In this document: positions 7,707-10,832 of the stretch, piece after piece | Position numbering within the stretch: position 1 is the first letter of the stretch | Layout: each line of letters opens with the position of its first letter | Assembly: GCA_029933495.1 (NCBI GenBank) | Contig: JAOZOC010000062.1 | Span: 1-10,832, forward strand | Source: Bacteroidales bacterium | Lineage (GTDB): Bacteria > Bacteroidota > Bacteroidia > Bacteroidales > JAADJA01 | Length of the DNA stretch: 10,832 nt | Direction of reading: 5' to 3' | Program-made: the position numbers and the translations under genes | Notes under the pieces: model-generated | Told to the model about the DNA's origin: nothing | Databases searched by the model: none | What the model saw: only the letters and a program-made list of their open reading frames with translations

Positions 7707-7724
7707 TTTGTTTTAAATTTTTGG

Positions 7725-7754
7725 CAAAGCTAATAAAAATTGGGAGATTATGAA
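7725..7754 (-). promoter_or_regulatory. Promoter of the YqiA-like hydrolase gene
   Basis: On the minus strand TAGCTTTG (7732-7725) matches TAnnTTTG exactly. At a 19-bp spacing upstream stands TTC (7754-7752), one base off the TTG consensus. The predicted transcription start, near 7717, leaves a leader of about ten bases before the ATG at 7706. Confidence 0.5.
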
Positions 7755-7839
7755 GAGAACAGAGCTTGATTTTAGTTTTTTATAATGAATCTAATAATGA
7801 TTTATGGTTTTGAAATATTTATCCAGGGATGATTTTCTC

Positions 7840-7862
7840 ATACTTGTTTAAAAAACAAGTAT
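7840..7862. repeat. Inverted repeat with 10-bp arms at the comEC promoter
   Basis: ATACTTGTTT (7840-7849) and AAACAAGTAT (7853-7862) are exact reverse complements separated by AAA. The right arm overlaps the first three bases of the probable comEC -7 element, and the whole repeat lies in the 191-bp divergent region between the hydrolase and comEC. The position suits an operator for a dimeric regulator that would block RNA polymerase. It is not followed by a T-run, so a terminator is unlikely. Confidence 0.55.
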
Positions 7863-7867
7863 CTTTG
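7860..7867 (+). promoter_or_regulatory. Probable -7 element of the comEC promoter
   Basis: TATCTTTG matches TAnnTTTG exactly and lies 30 bp before the comEC ATG, giving a leader of about 20-25 bases. No TTG stands 19 bp upstream (the triplet there is TCA); the nearest TTG (7844-7846) is only 13 bp away and inside the inverted repeat. The promoter may therefore be weak or need an activator. Confidence 0.45.
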
Positions 7868-7897
7868 TTTACTACTTCTTAACCTGGCTGTACGATT

Positions 7898-10006
7898 ATG
7901 AAAATATGGCACCAATATCCATTTGTTCGATTGCTGATTCCGTTAATTGCAGGAATAGTTTTAGCCCTTGTTTCTGATATCCCGTTTGGAATTCCCTTAT
8001 CGGTTTTTGTTATACTAGTACTCACATTTTTACTTATTGTTTTTGTCAGGCCATTACGTGTTCCCTATAAATTCCGATGGCTGCTTGGGTTGTTTCTTAA
8101 TTTAATTTTAATAGTTGCAGGATATCAGCTTACTTTTATAAATACACCTCTGTTTGATAAAAATAATATAAACAATTTTGTTTCAGCCACTGGCGAGTTT
8201 ATTGTCAGAGTTGATGAGCCTGTTTCAGAAAAAGCAAATTCATGGAAAGTTATTGCGAAGGTTTTAACCTTCAGAGACTCTACACATTGGAGCAGGGCAG
8301 GAGGGAAGGTGATACTCTATTTTGAAAAGGATACAAGTATTTCTGCGATTCAATATGGTGATATTCTAATTATTAATTCTATTCTTGAAAAGGTTAAGTC
8401 GCCGCAAAATCCGGGCGAGTTCAACTATTCTAAGTATCTTAGTAATAAGGGGATTTATAATCAGGGTTATGTCAGGTCGGAAGCCTGGGAGGTGCTGGCA
8501 TATAATCGTGGAAACCCGTTTAAGGCACTGGGTGTCAGGATCAGGAATAAGTTTATGAGTATTTTGAGAGAAAATAATGTCTCCGGGAGAGAGTTTGCTG
8601 TGGCATCAGCCATTCTGCTGGGATCGGATGATTATCTTGATGCTGATCAGCGCAGGGCATTTGCGGGTGCAGGTGCAATGCATATCCTTTGCGTTTCGGG
8701 CTTGCACGTGGGAATTATATATCTTGTGCTTAACTCATTGCTTGCGTTTTTAAACAAAAACAGAATTTCGAAGATTCTGAAAGTGATACTACTTGTGTTT
8801 TTGATTTGGTTATATGCTTTAATAACCGGTTTTTCACCTTCGGTATCAAGGGCAGCGACAATGTTCTCTTTTATTATTGTCGGCGCTTCAATGAGACGAA
8901 AATCAAATATTTACAATATTTTGGCAGCTTCTGCATTTGTGTTGCTGGTTTTTAATCCATATCTCATTACAGAAGTTGGCTTTCAATTGTCATATATTGC
9001 AGTAGCAGGGATTGTATGGATATACAAGCCTCTTTACAATCTTTTCATACCTGATAATAAAGTCCTCCGGTTTATTTGGAAGATAACTGTTATCTCTTTG
9101 GCAGCAACTATTGCTACCTTTCCATTGAGTATTTTTTATTTTCATCAGTTTCCGGTTTTGTTTCTTGTTACAAACCTGATAGCCATACCGTTTTCAATGC
9201 TGATAATCTATACGGGAATGCTTATTTTGATAACATCATTTATACCATTCGTGTCAGGTTTTTTCGGGGTACTGTTATCCTGGCTTTTAAAAATATTAAA
9301 CTTCTCGGTTGAATTTATTGAGGGATTGTCATTTGCTACATACAGGGGCGTTTCTATTACAGCAATAGAATTGGTTTTGATATTCGGCCTTACAATTTCC
9401 ATTTCTGTTATCCTGATGAATCGGAGGAAGTCGTTTGTATATCTGTTTCTTGTCTTTGTATTGTTACTAATGAGTTCGCTTACTTTCAGAAAGTATGAAA
9501 ATTTAAAGCAAAGAAATATCATCGTTTATGATATAGGCAAAGTGTCGGCATTTCAGTTAACCAACGGGAAGAAGGCGATTTTAATTGCCGATTCTGCTTT
9601 TTTAATTGATACAGGGAAGCAGGAATATCATATTTTAAATAATTTGTGGATGCACGGGATAAAGATATTTGACAGAGTTGACATTGTTGAGGGAAATATA
9701 GAAGGTTTTGTTTTGAAAGTCAACAGCTTTATTCAGTTTTATGAAAAGAGAATATTTATTGTTGATGAAAAGACCGAGCTGTTTCAATCGGATGATAAAA
9801 TTAAGGTTGATTATTTGATTTTGAGCCACAACTCTGCTATCAGGGTTGAGAAACTGCTAAGAAGCATTGATTTCCAGAAATTAATTTTCGACTCTTCCAA
9901 TTCATTTTGGAAAGTGAAACAGTGGAAGGCAGAATGTCTTGAGGCCGGTGTTGATTATTACGATGTGCGGGAAAGAGGGGCGTTTATAGTTTCTACTGGA
10001 GAATGA
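7898..10006 (+). CDS. comEC: ComEC/Rec2 DNA-uptake channel protein
   Basis: ComEC carries single-stranded DNA across the inner membrane during natural transformation. This 702-residue protein starts with two or three membrane helices (about 8-80), then a soluble DUF4131/OB-like region (about 90-200). The multi-helix competence domain (about 225-500) has the family signature HILCVSGLHVG (262-272, preceded by QRRAFAGAGAM) and the GFSPSVSRAATMFS helix. A last helix (about 512-530) leads to a soluble tail (about 538-702). The tail has metallo-beta-lactamase-like strands (YDIGKVSAFQL, DYLILSHNS with His644) but lacks the HxHxDH zinc motif, so it is probably not a nuclease. As I recall, such shortened tails are usual in Bacteroidota ComEC. 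It is transcribed alone, divergent from the hydrolase. No other competence gene is in the window. Confidence 0.93.
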   Translation: MKIWHQYPFVRLLIPLIAGIVLALVSDIPFGIPLSVFVILVLTFLLIVFVRPLRVPYKFRWLLGLFLNLILIVAGYQLTFINTPLFDKNNINNFVSATGEFIVRVDEPVSEKANSWKVIAKVLTFRDSTHWSRAGGKVILYFEKDTSISAIQYGDILIINSILEKVKSPQNPGEFNYSKYLSNKGIYNQGYVRSEAWEVLAYNRGNPFKALGVRIRNKFMSILRENNVSGREFAVASAILLGSDDYLDADQRRAFAGAGAMHILCVSGLHVGIIYLVLNSLLAFLNKNRISKILKVILLVFLIWLYALITGFSPSVSRAATMFSFIIVGASMRRKSNIYNILAASAFVLLVFNPYLITEVGFQLSYIAVAGIVWIYKPLYNLFIPDNKVLRFIWKITVISLAATIATFPLSIFYFHQFPVLFLVTNLIAIPFSMLIIYTGMLILITSFIPFVSGFFGVLLSWLLKILNFSVEFIEGLSFATYRGVSITAIELVLIFGLTISISVILMNRRKSFVYLFLVFVLLLMSSLTFRKYENLKQRNIIVYDIGKVSAFQLTNGKKAILIADSAFLIDTGKQEYHILNNLWMHGIKIFDRVDIVEGNIEGFVLKVNSFIQFYEKRIFIVDEKTELFQSDDKIKVDYLILSHNSAIRVEKLLRSIDFQKLIFDSSNSFWKVKQWKAECLEAGVDYYDVRERGAFIVSTGE

Positions 10007-10061
10007 CACATTGAAAATTCTTAAAACCAATTGAATAACAGAAGTGTTGAAACCGGATTAA

Positions 10062-10080
10062 TAGTTTTTTAAAAAAACTA
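10062..10080. repeat. AT-rich inverted repeat after comEC
   Basis: TAGTTTTTT and AAAAAACTA are exact reverse complements around a single A, 56 bp after the comEC stop. It is followed by A-rich sequence on the plus strand, so it makes a poor intrinsic terminator for comEC; a role is uncertain and the low complexity makes chance likely. The rest of 10007-10091 holds no gene that I can see. Confidence 0.25.
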
Positions 10081-10091
10081 AAAAAAAATAC

Positions 10092-10121
10092 TTGCTTAAT
10101 AAAAAAGTTTATTTACTTTTG
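10092..10121 (+). promoter_or_regulatory. Consensus promoter of the tRNA-Asp gene
   Basis: TTG (10092-10094), exactly 19 bp, then TACTTTTG (10114-10121) is a full match to the Bacteroidota TTG-N19-TAnnTTTG form. Transcription should start near 10128, about 28 bases before the tRNA. A small stem (CCGT 10126-10129, ACGG 10134-10137) falls in the short 5' leader that RNase P would remove. Confidence 0.75.
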
Positions 10122-10155
10122 CACTCCGTTTTTACGGGAAGTTCTGTAAAATAAT

Positions 10156-10229
10156 GGTCACGTAGTTCAGTTGGTTAGAATGCCGGCCTGTCACGCCGGA
10201 GGTCGCGAGTTCGAGTCTCGTCGTGACCG
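10156..10229 (+). tRNA. tRNA-Asp (anticodon GTC)
   Basis: The 74-base cloverleaf folds completely. The acceptor stem pairs GGTCACG (10156-10162) with CGTGACC (10222-10228). The D stem is GTTC/GAAT. The anticodon stem pairs CCGGC (10183-10187) with GCCGG (10195-10199), with loop CTGTCAC and anticodon GTC at 10190-10192. The T stem pairs GCGAG (10205-10209) with CTCGT (10217-10221) around loop TTCGAGT. The discriminator base is G10229, as expected for Asp. CCA is not encoded and must be added after transcription. Confidence 0.97.
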
Positions 10230-10234
10230 CTTAC

Positions 10235-10267
10235 AAGGCTCTCGTATTTGAGAGCCTTTTTTTTTTT
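10235..10267 (+). terminator. Intrinsic terminator after tRNA-Asp
   Basis: AAGGCTCTC (10235-10243) and GAGAGCCTT (10250-10258) form a perfect 9-bp stem with a six-base loop, and the T-run covers 10257-10267 (11 T). It lies five bases after the tRNA and 30 bp before the next gene, so it separates the tRNA from that gene or acts as a partial read-through point. Confidence 0.9.
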
Positions 10268-10296
10268 ACTCAGAATTTTTAGTATTAATTTAAACC

Positions 10297-10832
10297 ATGC
10301 CTCAAATGAAAAAATCAGTTATCACATTAACGATTCTGCTTTTTACTGCCTTCGTCTCTTTTTCACAGATTGAGCCTGACACAACAAAAGCAGCAAATCA
10401 ACAAACTGTTATTGACACTACTCAAGCTGTTGCACCACCTGTAAAACAGGAAAAACAGGAGAAGCCCAAAAAGCAAAAACAAAATAAGGGGAACAAAATT
10501 TATTTTGGTGGTAGTATTGGATTTATGTTCGGAAATTATACCCGTATTTCGCTATATCCGGTGCTGGGTTATAAGTTCACACCAAAGCTTTCAGGTGGTG
10601 TAAAGGTTTATTATGAGTATGTTAAGGATAAAAGATATGCAAGTACTTATGAATCATCAAGCTACGGTGGCGGATTGTTTACAAGATACAGGATTATTCC
10701 CCAGTTGTATATTCATGCGGAATTTGCAGAAATAAATTATGATATTTGGAATCCCAATCTCCAGGAAGCAGGCCGGATTTGGGTTCCTTTTCTATATCTT
10801 GGAGCAGGATTCAGCCAGCGGATGGGTGGAAA
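10297..10832 (+). CDS. Outer-membrane beta-barrel protein (partial, runs off right edge)
   Basis: The frame is open from the ATG at 10297 to the window end (178 codons), so the C-terminus is missing. A second in-frame ATG at 10306 gives MKKSVITLTILLFTAFVSFS, a standard signal peptide, and may be the true start. After the signal comes a low-complexity linker of about 50 residues rich in Thr/Ala/Gln, then Lys/Gln/Pro (VKQEKQEKPKKQKQNKGNK). Alternating strands follow that begin KIYFGGSIGFMFGNYTRISL and include PVLGYKFTPKLSGGVKVYYE and PFLYLGAGFSQRMGG, typical of small (8-strand, OmpW/PorT-like) barrels of Bacteroidota. I do not recognise a specific function. No promoter is visible in the 29 bp after the tRNA terminator, so expression may depend on read-through or on a promoter inside the tRNA region. 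Confidence 0.85.
   Translation, partial: MPQMKKSVITLTILLFTAFVSFSQIEPDTTKAANQQTVIDTTQAVAPPVKQEKQEKPKKQKQNKGNKIYFGGSIGFMFGNYTRISLYPVLGYKFTPKLSGGVKVYYEYVKDKRYASTYESSSYGGGLFTRYRIIPQLYIHAEFAEINYDIWNPNLQEAGRIWVPFLYLGAGFSQRMGG

Overview
The window comes from a member of the Bacteroidota, probably a Bacteroidales/Marinilabiliales-like or environmental lineage; the rank below phylum is inference. Four signs support this: a secreted protein with a type IX secretion (T9SS) C-terminal sorting domain, a DUF5916 outer-membrane protein, promoters of the Bacteroidota type (TTG, about 19 bp, TAnnTTTG), and AT-rich DNA in which starts lack Shine-Dalgarno sequences.

Left part, minus strand (245-7706). Reading in the direction of transcription: a small alpha/beta-hydrolase of the YqiA/UPF0227 type (7185-7706) with its own promoter; a secreted right-handed beta-helix protein with a T9SS tail (5679-7073); a strong hairpin; a promoter; a TolC-family outer-membrane efflux protein (4276-5538); 40 bp later a DUF5916 protein (2040-4235); and 108 bp later the remains of an RND (AcrB/HAE1-type) pump gene (245-1931). 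The pump gene is broken. Its three reading-frame pieces match the start, the first-half centre and the last transmembrane part of an RND pump, and about 40 and about 400 residues are missing at two junctions, each with a frame change. No membrane-fusion (adaptor) gene is present, so TolC and DUF5916 are left as an intact pair beside a dead pump. Positions 1-244 hold no complete gene: a possible gene start runs off the left edge, and there is a short tandem repeat and a 12-bp palindrome.

Right part, plus strand (7898-10832). comEC encodes the DNA-uptake channel of natural transformation, with a complete competence channel domain and a degenerate metallo-beta-lactamase-like tail. Its probable -7 element is overlapped by a near-perfect 23-bp inverted repeat. 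A tRNA-Asp gene follows, with a textbook Bacteroidota promoter and a strong intrinsic terminator. Last is the start of an outer-membrane beta-barrel protein that runs off the right edge.

No CRISPR array, complete insertion sequence, phage gene or defence system was seen. The most notable items are the doubly deleted RND pump next to an intact TolC-DUF5916 pair, and the inverted repeat at the comEC promoter. I do not see a convincing new multi-gene system.
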